A stretch of DNA of 64,000 nt from CAZOWL01 sp964583605 (GCA_964583605.1 CAZOWL010000008.1:8537-72536), one strand, 5' to 3'; shown: positions 1-10,464, counted from the stretch's first letter. Translations and numbers: made by a program. Notes: a model not told the origin generated them from the sequence alone.

Positions 1-628
1 GCTCGAAGACCCGCAGCCGTATCCGGTCGTCACCGAGCACCTGCATGAAGCCCGCGTTCGCGCCAGCGGGGAAATCCGCGTGTTGGGCAATGCGTGGACC
101 GAGCTCCGCGACCGGCGCTCGATCGAGATCTTCAACCGGGGTCACGGCGTGGGGGTTTCCGAGCGAGACGACACCGATCGGCCAGCTTCCCGATTCCAGC
201 TGCAGGACATAGACGCTCGCTCGCGAAACCGCGCGATAGGGGATCTCTGGCGGCTCGAAGACAGGCGTGCCCATGTTGACGCGCACTTCACCGCCAGGCT
301 GTACCGTCGCCTCGATGATCCCGGCATGCGTCTCCAACCGGACTCCGTCGCGCTCCGTCAGACCTTCGTCACGGGCAAAGCGAGCGACGCAGCGGGCGCC
401 ATTCCCGCACTGGCCAACCTCGTTGCCGTCGGCGTTGTAGATCCGATAAGAGAAGTCGGCGTCTGGACGGCGCGGGGCCCCGAGGACGAGCACTTGATCA
501 CAACCGACGCCAAAATGGCGATCGGCGAGGGCGCGGACCTGCTCCGGGGACAGCTCGAGCGACTGGCGCAGGCCATCGAGCACGACGAAGTCGTTCCCCA
601 GGCCATGCATCTTGGTGAAGCGGATCAT
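1..628 (-). CDS. dapF: Diaminopimelate epimerase DapF (N-terminal part, cut by window edge)
   Basis: DapF interconverts LL- and meso-diaminopimelate, the last step before lysine and a source of the peptidoglycan cross-linking residue; it is cytoplasmic. The minus-strand reading from the ATG at 628 begins MIRFTKMHGLGNDFVVLDG, the classic DapF start. The first catalytic Cys lies in GNEVGQCGNGARC (about residues 64-76). About 209 residues are present; the family is about 275 long, so the C-terminal part with the second catalytic Cys lies beyond position 1. No stop or frameshift is seen. The family assignment is secure; nothing about its downstream partners can be said from this window. Confidence 0.95.
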   Translation of the reverse strand, partial: MIRFTKMHGLGNDFVVLDGLRQSLELSPEQVRALADRHFGVGCDQVLVLGAPRRPDADFSYRIYNADGNEVGQCGNGARCVARFARDEGLTERDGVRLETHAGIIEATVQPGGEVRVNMGTPVFEPPEIPYRAVSRASVYVLQLESGSWPIGVVSLGNPHAVTPVEDLDRAPVAELGPRIAQHADFPAGANAGFMQVLGDDRIRLRVFE

Positions 629-787
629 CGGCGTGACTCTAGGTCTCGATGGCGTGGATTGGCAAGGCCGGGAGAACCCATGGCGCGACAGCGCCGAAGG
701 CCCGTCGCGGTGTCCTGGCAAGAGTAAATGGCCAGCCGGCTTGGATCAACAAGGCTGGTGGCCAACGGTCGTGTCCCTGCCAGTCGT

Positions 788-816
788 TTGACAGCGGCCA
801 GGCGGCCTCCTAGGAT
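788..816 (+). promoter_or_regulatory. Candidate sigma-70 promoter upstream of the TPR protein
   Basis: TTGACA (788-793) is followed by a 17-base spacer and TAGGAT (811-816). The -35 matches the consensus fully and the -10 in four of six positions. It points at the TPR gene starting 43 bases further on. Assigned by pattern only. Confidence 0.5.
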
Positions 817-858
817 CGCGGCCGTGCGCCTCGCTCCGCCGGCCCAGGAGGACCCTCG

Positions 859-1428
859 ATGCCGCGATTACCGCTGTGGCAATGGATCGTCGCCATCGCC
901 TTTCTTGTATTCTATGGCTTTGCCGTCTTCGCGCTCACGCGCGACTATTACCTCCGTCATCCTCAGGGCGCGGCGCCGGTCGCGGGGCCGCACGGCAGCT
1001 CACCGGCCCGGCTCCAAGATCAACCCCCTGCCGCGGCGCCGGAGATTGCGGGCGTGCTGCGCGGCGAGGACCCAGCCCCGATCGACCGGCTTGCTGACGA
1101 GCTGTTCACTCAGGGTCACTACGCCGAGGCCCTGCCGCTCTACGAGCGCCTGATCGAGCTGAGCCCTGACGACGTCGAGGCCCACAACGATCTCGGGCTG
1201 GCGCGCCACTACACGGGTGATACGCTCGGCGCACTCGAGGTGCTGGAGCGCGGCACCGAGAAAGATCCGGCGCATCAGCGGATCTGGCTGACGCTCGGGT
1301 TCGTGCGCGCGGCGGCAGGCGAGACCGCAGCGGCCCGCGAGGCACTCGAGCGGGCGCGATCCCTCGCGCCGCGAACCCCGGTCGGCGAAGAGGCGGCGCG
1401 TCTGATCAAGCAGCTCGAGAAGGGCTAG
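859..1428 (+). CDS. Membrane-anchored TPR-repeat protein
   Basis: A 189-residue protein with an N-terminal hydrophobic segment (about residues 7-27, starting LPLWQWIVAIAF) that should anchor it in the inner membrane. A Pro/Ala-rich linker follows, then roughly three tetratricopeptide repeats from residue 75 to the end (for example HYAEALPLYERLIELSPDDV and the next HNDLGLARHYTGD). TPR domains bind other proteins, so an assembly or scaffold role is likely, but no specific function can be named. The start fits the ATG after an AGGAGG-like stretch at about 847-852. It is not in an operon with its neighbours: dapF is divergent and the downstream methyltransferase is on the other strand. Confidence 0.8.
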   Translation: MPRLPLWQWIVAIAFLVFYGFAVFALTRDYYLRHPQGAAPVAGPHGSSPARLQDQPPAAAPEIAGVLRGEDPAPIDRLADELFTQGHYAEALPLYERLIELSPDDVEAHNDLGLARHYTGDTLGALEVLERGTEKDPAHQRIWLTLGFVRAAAGETAAAREALERARSLAPRTPVGEEAARLIKQLEKG

Positions 1429-1479
1429 CGATCATACTGCGGCTAGGACACCGCGGAGGCTGATCGTTTCCGTGTGGAG

Positions 1480-1555
1480 CATACGCGATGCGTACCCTAC
1501 GGCCATACGGACGGGGCGATGGAGACGCCGGATGGTACGCGGTGCGTACACTACG
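1480..1555. repeat. Pair of 22-base direct repeats with internal inverted arms
   Basis: Two copies of a 22-base unit, at 1480-1501 and 1534-1555, agree at 18 of 22 positions. Each contains TACGC and GCGTA arms that can pair. They lie between the TPR gene and the convergent methyltransferase gene. The stretch 1429-1682 shows nothing else I can name. Confidence 0.45.
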
Positions 1556-1682
1556 CTGCGTGTTTGCGGTCACGCGGCCCCCGGCACGGACCCCTCGACG
1601 CCTCTGGCGGAGGAGCCCCGCCATGTGAGGCCTCTCTATGTCCGGGCTTCGGCGGCGAGCTGAGCGGGCGATTGCGACACGC

Positions 1683-2273
1683 TCAATCGCGACAGGCCAT
1701 GGCCACCGTGTAGTGGGCACCCTGCTTGAGCTTGTCGTAGTTGCCGAAGACCTCGGTCAGATTGCGCCGGATGTACTGCCGCAGGCCGTTTATGGTGACG
1801 AGATAGAGCCGGCCGCCCGGGCGCAGGCGGGCACGCGCATCATGCAGCAGGATCGCGAGCAGTTCCTTGCCGACCTTTGCCGGGACGTTACTGGCGATCA
1901 GATCGAAACGGCGCGACGGCTCGATCTGATCGAAGCCGTTGCTGAGCTCCGCACGGGCGTTCTCGAGCGTATTGCGCCTCGCATTGCGGTTGGCATACTC
2001 GACCGCGACGAAATCCTTATCAACCATCAGCGTGCCGCCTCGGGGCGCGCGGATCGCAAGTGCGAGGCCGAGCGGGCCGTAGCCACATCCCAGATCGAGA
2101 CAATCGTCCTGCGGGCGGACCTCGACTTGGCCCAGCAGCAACCGCGTCCCCTCGTCGATCTCGCGCGGCGAGAAGAGTCCCCAGGTGCTGGATAGGGTCA
2201 CCTCGCGGCCACCGAGCTCGGCCGTGAAGACGATATCCTGCCGCAAGCGTGCGAGCTGTTCCGACGTGAGCAT
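1683..2273 (-). CDS. Class I SAM-dependent methyltransferase, RsmC/MTS-like
   Basis: A cytoplasmic methyltransferase of the small-domain (MTS, RsmC-like) type. The SAM-binding motif I is DLGCGYGPLGLALA. The substrate-side motif is SNVPAK where related N-methylating enzymes carry NPPF, so the target is uncertain. I chose the ATG giving MLTSEQLARLRQ, because an 18-residue extension upstream is Arg-rich and unlike the family. Length is 196 residues, near the size of a single MTS domain and much shorter than two-domain RsmC. It converges on the TPR gene and is divergent from hupK. rRNA methylation is a guess from the fold. Confidence 0.7.
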   Translation of the reverse strand: MLTSEQLARLRQDIVFTAELGGREVTLSSTWGLFSPREIDEGTRLLLGQVEVRPQDDCLDLGCGYGPLGLALAIRAPRGGTLMVDKDFVAVEYANRNARRNTLENARAELSNGFDQIEPSRRFDLIASNVPAKVGKELLAILLHDARARLRPGGRLYLVTINGLRQYIRRNLTEVFGNYDKLKQGAHYTVAMACRD

Positions 2274-2419
2274 AGACTGGATTCCGAGCAGATTTGCCGT
2301 CCTCCCCCGGCGTGTCGACCGGCGCAACGGGAGGTCCTGGGCGGGGTGGGGTTATTGTAGCGGCTCAATCGTTTAGACTCTCGGCATGTGTCCTACAACC
2401 CGCCGTCAGCTGAGCGCCG

Positions 2420-3679
2420 ATGCACGATCCGGCCGGGCAGCTTGAGATCCGCGTTGGCACCGCGCAGGGCCGTGCGGTCGTCCAGGTGCGCACCACGCGT
2501 CAGGCAACGGCCGCGCGACTATTCCGTGGACGCGACGCTGACGCCGCGGTGTGTCTGGTGCCGACCGTCTACAGCCTCTGTGCAACGGCTCAGGCCGTGG
2601 CCTGTGCCCGGGCGATCGAGCAGGCGCGCGGGGTATCACCGCCCGCGGCCATTCGTCAGCGCCGCGACCGCCTCATTGCGGCCGAGACCGTCCGCGAGCA
2701 CCTCTGGAGGATCTTCCTCGACTGGCCGCAGGCCATCGGGGCGCCCCCCGATGAGTCAGCAATGGCCCGCGCCGTGGGGCTCTATTCCGGCTGGCGGCAG
2801 GCGCTGCTCACCGGCCTCGAGCCCCTGCTCGCGGCAAGCGCCGGCCAGTCCGGCCCAAACCGGCCGGCTGACGCTGGGGCCCAAGAGGTCGAAGCGGCCC
2901 TGACCGAGCTGGTGACGGAGCGGATCTTCGGAACCGCTCCGGGGGATTGGCTCGTCGGCATTCAGGATCGCGCGGCGCTCAGGCGCTGGTCGGAACAGAC
3001 CGAGACGACCACCGCACGGCTGATCGGTTGGCTGATCCGTTCCGGCCGGGCCGGCCTGGGCCGCTGCCCGGTGCCGCCGCTTCCGCGCGACATCGCGGCG
3101 GGCCTGTTGCCGGCGCTCGACGCGGGGCAATGGGCGAGCTTCCCGGGCAAGCCAACCTGGGCCGGCCGGACCCACGAGACGAGCCCTCTCACGCGCAATC
3201 TCGCGCGACCCTTGCTGACCGACCTCTTAGACGATTGCGGCAACGGTTTGCTGAGCCGGCTCGTCGCAGTGCTGATCGAGGTCGCACGCTTGCTCGCGCC
3301 CAGACAGGCCGTAGAGCTGCCGCACGTCAGTGCCCGCCCCCCATTCGAGGGCGCGGCAGACGGCAGGACCACGGGCGACGGGGTCGGGTGGGCCTGGGTG
3401 CCTGCGGCCCGGGGACTCCTGCTGCACCGCGTCGCATTGGACGGCGATCGAATCGCCGATTACTTTATCCTCGCGCCGACGGATTGGAATTTCCACCCTC
3501 AAGGGGTTGTGGCAAGCGGACTTGCAGCCATCATCGACCAGATGGGCGGGCCAGCGGCCAGCTCTGACCTCGCCCGGCTCTTCGTGATCGCCGTCGATCC
3601 TTGTGTCAGGTTCGATATCGTGACGGACGTTCGCGCACAGCCTACCCAACCCAACAGCCTCAACACAACAGCCAGGTAA
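2420..3679 (+). CDS. hupK: HupK-like hydrogenase maturation protein (degenerate large-subunit homologue)
   Basis: HupK is a relative of the NiFe hydrogenase large subunit that has lost the metal site and is thought to act as a scaffold during assembly of the Fe(CN)2CO group. The 419-residue protein keeps large-subunit landmarks: ETSPLTR near the middle and RGLLLHR followed by APTDWNFHPQG toward the C-terminus. The four Ni-binding Cys are degraded: the N-terminal region reads PTVYSLCATAQ rather than RxCGxC, and the C-terminal motif reads DPCVRF rather than DPCxxC. It opens the hupK-hypC-hypD-hypE operon; hypC begins 8 bases after its stop. No structural hydrogenase genes are in the window. The same gene set is known from purple sulfur bacteria such as Thiocapsa. 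Confidence 0.85.
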   Translation: MHDPAGQLEIRVGTAQGRAVVQVRTTRQATAARLFRGRDADAAVCLVPTVYSLCATAQAVACARAIEQARGVSPPAAIRQRRDRLIAAETVREHLWRIFLDWPQAIGAPPDESAMARAVGLYSGWRQALLTGLEPLLAASAGQSGPNRPADAGAQEVEAALTELVTERIFGTAPGDWLVGIQDRAALRRWSEQTETTTARLIGWLIRSGRAGLGRCPVPPLPRDIAAGLLPALDAGQWASFPGKPTWAGRTHETSPLTRNLARPLLTDLLDDCGNGLLSRLVAVLIEVARLLAPRQAVELPHVSARPPFEGAADGRTTGDGVGWAWVPAARGLLLHRVALDGDRIADYFILAPTDWNFHPQGVVASGLAAIIDQMGGPAASSDLARLFVIAVDPCVRFDIVTDVRAQPTQPNSLNTTAR

Positions 3680-3687
3680 AGAGCCAT

Positions 3688-3947
3688 ATGTGTCTCGCGA
3701 TCCCAGCCAAGATTGTTGCTATCGATGCCAGCGGACAGCAGGCCACCGTCATGCTCGGCGATGTCGCGAAGGAGGTGTCACTGGCTTTGGTCGATGATGC
3801 GACCATTGGCGACTACGTCCTGCTGCACGTCGGCTACGCGCTTAGCAAGATCAGCGCCGCCGAGGCCGAGCAGACGCTCGCCCTGATGGTCGAGGCCGGC
3901 ATCCTCGAGGATGTCTCGAGCCCGTCGGCCGCAGCGGAGGATGATCG

Positions 3948-3951
<4 letters not shown>
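3688..3951 (+). CDS. hypC: Hydrogenase maturation chaperone HypC
   Basis: HypC is a small chaperone that carries the Fe(CN)2CO group together with HypD and delivers it to the hydrogenase large subunit precursor. The start is set by MCLAIPAKI: the Cys at position 2 is essential in this family, so the ATG at 3688 is right and a longer reading from 3601 is not. At 87 residues it has the usual length. It follows hupK by 8 bases and overlaps hypD by four bases (ATGA), which implies translational coupling. Confidence 0.95.
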
Positions 3952-5095
<1,144 letters not shown>

Positions 5096-5096
<1 letters not shown>

Positions 5097-6142
5097 TGGG
5101 CCATGAGCGCCGCTTCTCCGCGCGCTTGGACCTCAAGCACGGTGTCGTCGAGATGAGCCACGGCTCCGGTGGTCGGGCGATGGCACAGCTCATCGACGAG
5201 CTGTTTCAGCGCCATCTCGACAACGCGCTGCTGCGCCAGCGCAATGACCAGGCCTGCTTCACACCGCCGCCGGGGCGGCTCGTCATCAGCACGGACGGAC
5301 ACGTCGTCGCGCCGCTCTTCTTCCCGGGTGGCAACATCGGCTCGCTGGCTGTGCATGGCACGATCAACGATGTGGCAATGGCCGGTGCGAGGCCGCTGTA
5401 CCTCGCCGCCGGCTTCATCCTTGAAGAGGGCCTTCCGCTGTCCGATCTCGCTCGCCTGGTGGTCAGCATGGCGGAGGCAGCCAGCGAAGCCGGGGTCCCG
5501 GTCATCACCGGCGACACGAAGGTTGTCGAGCGCGGCAAGGGCGACGGCTGTTTTATCACGACCACTGGGATCGGAGTCGTCCCCGAGGGGGTCACGATCT
5601 CCGGTGATCGTGCGGCCCCGGATGACGCCATCTTGGTGAGCGGCACCATCGGCGATCATGGCGTCGCCATCCTCTCACAACGCGAGGGCCTGGGCTTCGA
5701 GGCGAAGATCGTTTCAGACACGGCGGCCTTGCACGAGCTGGTTGCCGCGATGGTCGCGGCGGTACCCGACATCCATTGCCTGCGCGACCCGACCCGCGGC
5801 GGTCTGGCGACGACGCTGAACGAGCTGGCTCAGCAGTCCGGCGTCGGCATGCAGATCCGCGAGGAGGCCATCCCGATCCGGCCCGGGGTCGCAGCGGCCT
5901 GCGAGCTACTCGGCCTCGATCCGCTTTACGTCGCCAATGAAGGGAAGCTGATCGCGATCTGCCCGGCGGCAGAGTCAGAGCGCCTACTCGCGGTGATGCG
6001 CGCGCACCCACTTGGCCAGCAAGCGGCCTGTATCGGTCAAGTTGTCGCCGACCCGCACAGATTCATCCAGATGGAGACGCGCTTTGGCGGCCAGCGCATT
6101 GTCGACTGGCTGGCCGGAGACCAGCTGCCGCGAATCTGCTGA
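5096..6142 (+). CDS. hypE: Hydrogenase maturation protein HypE (carbamoyl dehydratase)
   Basis: HypE converts the carbamoyl group passed to it by HypF into a thiocyanate on its C-terminal Cys and gives CN to the HypC-HypD complex. The 348-residue protein ends in PRIC, the invariant C-terminus that carries the modified Cys. The PurM-like ATP-binding region includes MSHGSGGRAM near the N-terminus and FPGGNIGSLAVHGTINDVA, with DPTRGGLATTLNE later. The start at 5096 overlaps the hypD stop (TGATG). hypA, hypB and hypF are absent from the window and must be elsewhere. Confidence 0.95.
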
Positions 6143-6313
6143 AGGCTCCTCTCACGCCAATCGCCGCGCCTCCGGTGCCGCCCCGATGAGGTCCACACCA
6201 CATTAGGTGTTCCCGACGGGCAGAGAAGTCGGCGCTTGGTGTGACGCCCCCCGGATGTCGCTGCGGCCCCATCCGGCCGGCCTGTGTCGCGAGCGGGGCC
6301 GGGATAGCAGGGT

Positions 6314-7402
6314 CTATCGCCCCCAGAGCTTGTCGTCGACGTAGCGCTTGATGATCTGCTGGGCTGGGGTGCCCACGCTGGTGAACTCGAGATTGGTCCG
6401 ATAGCGTCCCCGGACACGCTGCGTACGTAGGACGCGGGCGTAGAGGTCGCCGATGCTCTTGCCTTGGTCGAGTGCAGAAGGCTCGAGAGCCACGACGACC
6501 TCGGAGCAGGCTGGGAGCGCGATCGGCAGATCGGCGCTCATACCATGGTAGCCGAGATCCTGAGCGCGGCCTTCGAGGCTTTGGTACATCACCTTCTTGT
6601 CCTCGACGCGCCGGAATCGCAATGGGATATCGACCTTGATTCGCGGCGCGGTGCGCGGCTCCGCATCGGGCACCTCGAGCCGCCGGGGCCTCGTGCTCGC
6701 CTTCAGCTCGTAGAGCCGGACGGGGACGCTCTTGCCCTTCGGCATCACCTCGTTGATGTGGCCGATCTCGATGAACTCCCGCGCCGCATCGTGGCTCGCC
6801 TCGCTCAACAGCACCTGGCCGCGCAGTGCGTAGGCCTCGATACGTGAGGCCAGATTCACGGCCTCGCCAACCGCCGTGTACTCGCTATGCCAGTCTGAGC
6901 CGAAGCTGCCGACCATCACCGGACCGGTGCTGACGGCGATCCCCGCATGCAATCGGGGCTGACCCTGGGCCTCGCTCTCCGTGTTCAGGTCCTGCATCGC
7001 TCGCTGCATCGCTATGGCGCAGTTGATCGCTTGGCAGAGATCGCCCCCCTCGGCACCGCGACCACCGAACAACGCCAGGACGGCGTCACCGACGAACTTG
7101 TCGACGACACCGCCGTGCTCGACCACCTGTCGACTCATCGCACTGTAGTAGCGGTTCAACAGCTCGCTCGTGAGCACCGGTGCGATGGCATCCGATAGCG
7201 CGGTGAAGCCGCGCAGGTCGGCGAGCAAGACCGTGACCTCGGCGCTCACGATCGGTTGGCGCGCGAGCAACAGCGCGTCGACCAGAGCGCTGAGGCGGCC
7301 TTCGAGGACGCTGCGATGCTCAGCCGTCTCATGCGACGCCAAGATCTCCGCGACGGCATCTAAGAGATCCGCCTCGAATTGCCGCCGTCGGTGATATTGC
7401 AT
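6314..7402 (-). CDS. Class III adenylate/guanylate cyclase with C-terminal PilZ-like domain
   Basis: The N-terminal part is a class III nucleotide cyclase domain (about residues 45-230). Metal-binding Asp residues are in LLADLRGFT and FVGDAVLALFG, the purine-contacting Lys is in VDKFVGD, and the transition-state Asn/Arg are in NLASRIE. The conserved site before it reads YTAVGEAVNL. From about residue 250 a PilZ-like fold follows, starting PRIKVDIPLRFRR. Its second motif reads DLGYHG instead of DxSxxG, so c-di-GMP binding is doubtful. There is no membrane segment, so the protein is probably cytoplasmic. It makes cAMP or cGMP by inference and may combine two second messengers. ATG at 7402 was preferred over a GTG six bases upstream. 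Confidence 0.85.
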   Translation of the reverse strand: MQYHRRRQFEADLLDAVAEILASHETAEHRSVLEGRLSALVDALLLARQPIVSAEVTVLLADLRGFTALSDAIAPVLTSELLNRYYSAMSRQVVEHGGVVDKFVGDAVLALFGGRGAEGGDLCQAINCAIAMQRAMQDLNTESEAQGQPRLHAGIAVSTGPVMVGSFGSDWHSEYTAVGEAVNLASRIEAYALRGQVLLSEASHDAAREFIEIGHINEVMPKGKSVPVRLYELKASTRPRRLEVPDAEPRTAPRIKVDIPLRFRRVEDKKVMYQSLEGRAQDLGYHGMSADLPIALPACSEVVVALEPSALDQGKSIGDLYARVLRTQRVRGRYRTNLEFTSVGTPAQQIIKRYVDDKLWGR

Positions 7403-7517
7403 GCCCACGCTTCACTCAGTGCTTGCCATGGGCCATGATACTGCAGAGGCCGCGATCTAGGGCATGATCGCCGCTACGCTCGTCAGGCGGTCTCGGCCGA
7501 GCCGCCCTGGCGCACGA

Positions 7518-8441
7518 TCAGGCCGACGGCGGCGGGCTGAGCTGGAAGATCTGCTCGAGGCGCTCAAGGAGCTCGCGCAGCTCGAGCGTGAGCAGCGCCA
7601 CCTCTGAATCAAAGCGGGCCAGAGGGTCTTCGTTGTCGGTTTCACTCAACTCTTCGAGCAAGGCGTCGGCAAGCCGAATCCGTTTGAGCGCCAGGTCCTC
7701 GCCGAGGACGAACGAAACGCGCTCCGACCAATCCAGGGCGAGCTGGACGACCTGTTTGCCGGCCCGCAGGTGCGTCGCGATCTCCTCACCGGTCAGGTCC
7801 TGACCGCGACAGCGGATGACGGACTGCGTGTCCTGCGGGTCCCGCAGCTCACAGGCATCGCCGAGCATGAGACCGACCGGAGCGCTGCCGCGGGAGACCC
7901 AGTCGGTCATCGCTGCCGCCGGGGCCTCGGGCGGCCGCGGCGGCGTCGCCGGCAGGGTATCGAGGGTCTCTCGCAGCAGGCTGACGATGTCCTCGGCGAC
8001 CCTCTCGCTCGAGGCCTCAACGACCAGCCAGCCCAACTGCGTGTCCACATAGGCGCGCGTCGGCACCGAGCGGGTGAAGGCGCGGGGCAACATCTCGGCC
8101 ATGATCGCGTCGCGCAAGCGCCGCCGCTCGGCCCGTCCTACGCTACGGACCTCGCCGTCCTCGATCTCGGCCACCCGCTCCGCGAGGGCCTCTGCCACAA
8201 CCGCGGCCGGCAACAGCCGCTCTTGGCGGCGTGCGCAGAACAGGAGGCAGCGGTTCATGGCGTGGACAAGAGGCCCCTCCTGCCGGCCGTGGCCATCGCC
8301 GCTCGGTGCGACCCAACCGAGGGTACTGGTCTCCATCGGCCCGCAAGGTCGGAAGGCATGCCGAGCCATGCGGCGCTCCAACTCCTCGGCATCCCACTCG
8401 AAGCGCTCCTGCAGCTTGAACAGCCTCGCGCTTTTGAACAT
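7518..8441 (-). CDS. rdgC: Recombination-associated protein RdgC
   Basis: RdgC is a ring-forming DNA-binding protein that restrains RecA-driven recombination. The 307-residue sequence begins MFKSARLFKL and contains PCGPMETSTLGW and YVDTQLGWLVVEASS, and the length matches the E. coli protein (303). The start ATG follows a G-rich stretch with GAG just upstream. It is a single gene between the cyclase and ampG genes, all on the minus strand, with gaps that do not suggest tight coupling. Confidence 0.93.
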   Translation of the reverse strand: MFKSARLFKLQERFEWDAEELERRMARHAFRPCGPMETSTLGWVAPSGDGHGRQEGPLVHAMNRCLLFCARRQERLLPAAVVAEALAERVAEIEDGEVRSVGRAERRRLRDAIMAEMLPRAFTRSVPTRAYVDTQLGWLVVEASSERVAEDIVSLLRETLDTLPATPPRPPEAPAAAMTDWVSRGSAPVGLMLGDACELRDPQDTQSVIRCRGQDLTGEEIATHLRAGKQVVQLALDWSERVSFVLGEDLALKRIRLADALLEELSETDNEDPLARFDSEVALLTLELRELLERLEQIFQLSPPPSA

Positions 8442-8552
8442 CTCAACACCCCCACCCGCGGCAAAAGCGGCGCATTATGCGCGGGCGGCTCGCGTTTGCA
8501 AGCCGCCCGAGACATTGGCCAACCCCACCACGAGTCGGGTGCCGGGACCCGG

Positions 8553-10130
8553 CTAGCGGGACCGGTCGGCGAGCTCGAGCTCGCGCCCAGCGATCCAAAC
8601 CAAGAGCACAACGGGCACGCCGATCAGCGTCGTGAAGAGGAAGAAGCCGGGGTAGCCGATGCCATCGACGATGGACCCCGAGTAGCCGCCAAGCACCTTG
8701 GGCAGCAAGGTCATCAGAGAGCTGAAGATGGCGTATTGGACGGCGGTGAAGGAGACGCTCGTCAGGCTCGAGAGGAATGCGACGAAGGCGGCGCTCGCGA
8801 GGCCGGCAGCCAAATTATCGGCCAGCACAGTCAAGTACATGAGCGGCACGTCGCGCCCGACGGTGGCCAGCGCCACGAACAACAGATTGGTCGCAGCCGC
8901 GAGTGCCGCGCCGAGCATCAGGATCCGCATGACACCGAAGCGTGTCGCCAGGAGTCCGCCAATGAAGCCGCCGGCGATGCTGACCAGCACGCCGAAGGTG
9001 TTCACAGCCCGGGCGATCTCCGGCTTGGTGAAGCCGAGGTCCTGGTAGAAGACATTGGCGATGACACCGAGCACGATGTCTGAGATGCGATACAAGCCGA
9101 TCAACGCCAGCAGCATCAGCGCGGTGCGCACACCGTAGCGACGGAAGAAGTCGAGCGCCGGCGCGACCCATGTCTGAATCGCCATGCGCCTGTTCACCGC
9201 GCCGACGGCAACGAGTGACCAGCCAACCGCAACGGCCAGGGCAATAGCGAGCGCGAATCGCAGTGCCTCGATCACGAAGCCCACGAAGGCGTTCGGCCCC
9301 AGGCCCGACTTCGCCGCCATCACCGCCTCGGCGCTGAGGAAGAAGCCGCCGGCGAAGGCCGACGCCGCGATGAGGAAGACCAGGACCAAGCGGGCATAGT
9401 CACGCGGTGCATGACTGTAGCTCGCCGATCGGTCGGAGGCGGGCTCCCGAACCAACAGAGTCGTGACGACGCCGATGAGCATGGCCGACGCCATGACGAG
9501 ATAGGTCAGGCGCCACGCCGGGTACGAGTAGGCCCCTGGTGCCGAGTGAAGCGCCGCGGCCACGAATAGGGCCCCGGCACCGCTCGTGACCATGCCGACC
9601 CGGTAGCCAGCGATATAGGCTGCGGAGAGTACACCCTGCATCCGCGGCGGTGCGCTCTCGATGCGGTAGGCGTCGATGCAGATATCCTGGGTCGCGGCCG
9701 AGAAACCCAGCATCACGGCCGCGAGCGCCATCCGCACGAGGCTGTCTGGCCCGGCCGCCGGGTCCACAGAGGCCATCAGCACGATCGCGGCGATGATGCC
9801 CAGCTGCGCGAGCAAGAGCCAGCCCCGCCGGCGGCCATAGCGGCGACTGAGCCAAGGCAATGGCAGACGATCGACCAGTGGTGCCCAGACGAACTTGAAC
9901 GAGTAGCCGAGCGCCGCCCAGCTGAAAAAGGTGACCGCGTTGCGCTCGACGCCGGCCTCGCGCAGCCACAGAGAGAGTGACGAGAAGATCAGCAGCAGCG
10001 GCAGACCGGCCGAGAATCCGAACAGCAGCATCGTGACGACACGCCGATCGCGCAATACCTCGAGCCCAGGGCGCCGGCGAGCCGTCGCGTCCGCGACCTT
10101 CGCTGTTGTGTCTCCGTCGACCGATGTCAC
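8553..10130 (-). CDS. ampG: AmpG-family muropeptide permease (MFS transporter)
   Basis: AmpG imports anhydromuropeptides released by cell-wall turnover for recycling. The protein has about a dozen hydrophobic helices, starting with VVTMLLFGFSAGLPLLLIF, and the AmpG signature WAALGYSFKFVWAPLVDR. It also has ATQDICIDAYRIE, typical of this subfamily. The reading frame extends upstream to 10262 but would need a TTG start and gives a polar leader; I place the start at the GTG at 10130, without a clear ribosome binding site. With this start it has 525 residues, close to the family size. Confidence 0.85.
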   Translation of the reverse strand: MTSVDGDTTAKVADATARRRPGLEVLRDRRVVTMLLFGFSAGLPLLLIFSSLSLWLREAGVERNAVTFFSWAALGYSFKFVWAPLVDRLPLPWLSRRYGRRRGWLLLAQLGIIAAIVLMASVDPAAGPDSLVRMALAAVMLGFSAATQDICIDAYRIESAPPRMQGVLSAAYIAGYRVGMVTSGAGALFVAAALHSAPGAYSYPAWRLTYLVMASAMLIGVVTTLLVREPASDRSASYSHAPRDYARLVLVFLIAASAFAGGFFLSAEAVMAAKSGLGPNAFVGFVIEALRFALAIALAVAVGWSLVAVGAVNRRMAIQTWVAPALDFFRRYGVRTALMLLALIGLYRISDIVLGVIANVFYQDLGFTKPEIARAVNTFGVLVSIAGGFIGGLLATRFGVMRILMLGAALAAATNLLFVALATVGRDVPLMYLTVLADNLAAGLASAAFVAFLSSLTSVSFTAVQYAIFSSLMTLLPKVLGGYSGSIVDGIGYPGFFLFTTLIGVPVVLLVWIAGRELELADRSR

Positions 10131-10464
10131 GATAAGCAGTTGCTTTGCAGACGGGATCGCGCGCTGGCTCAGATCTGAAGGCCGTTCCGACCGATCGGTC
10201 ACGATGCGCGGGCCCCTCGCAACCGACGCTCGATTCGGCAATGATCCGCTCGGCGGACTCAATCATGGTCCGGGGGCCTGCGCGCTGCGACAGTATCTCA
10301 CATCGCTGGCCCCGCGCTCCGCGCCGCGGGCCCGCCGGGGAGCGGGCAACGCGCGAGCACTCGCGCAAACCCCCGCTGCGCGATGCGCGGTATCTCGCTA
10401 ACACCGCGTTTCCGGCTAAAATACCATCGTCCGCGCAAGGCAAAAGGTCGGGAGAGCATAGGCC

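Noticed and set aside
7770..9083. Long plus-strand open frame (437 codons) opposite rdgC and ampG
   Set aside because: It covers two well-matched genes on the other strand and reads as low-complexity His/Gln/Arg/Glu-rich sequence typical of antisense frames in GC-rich DNA.
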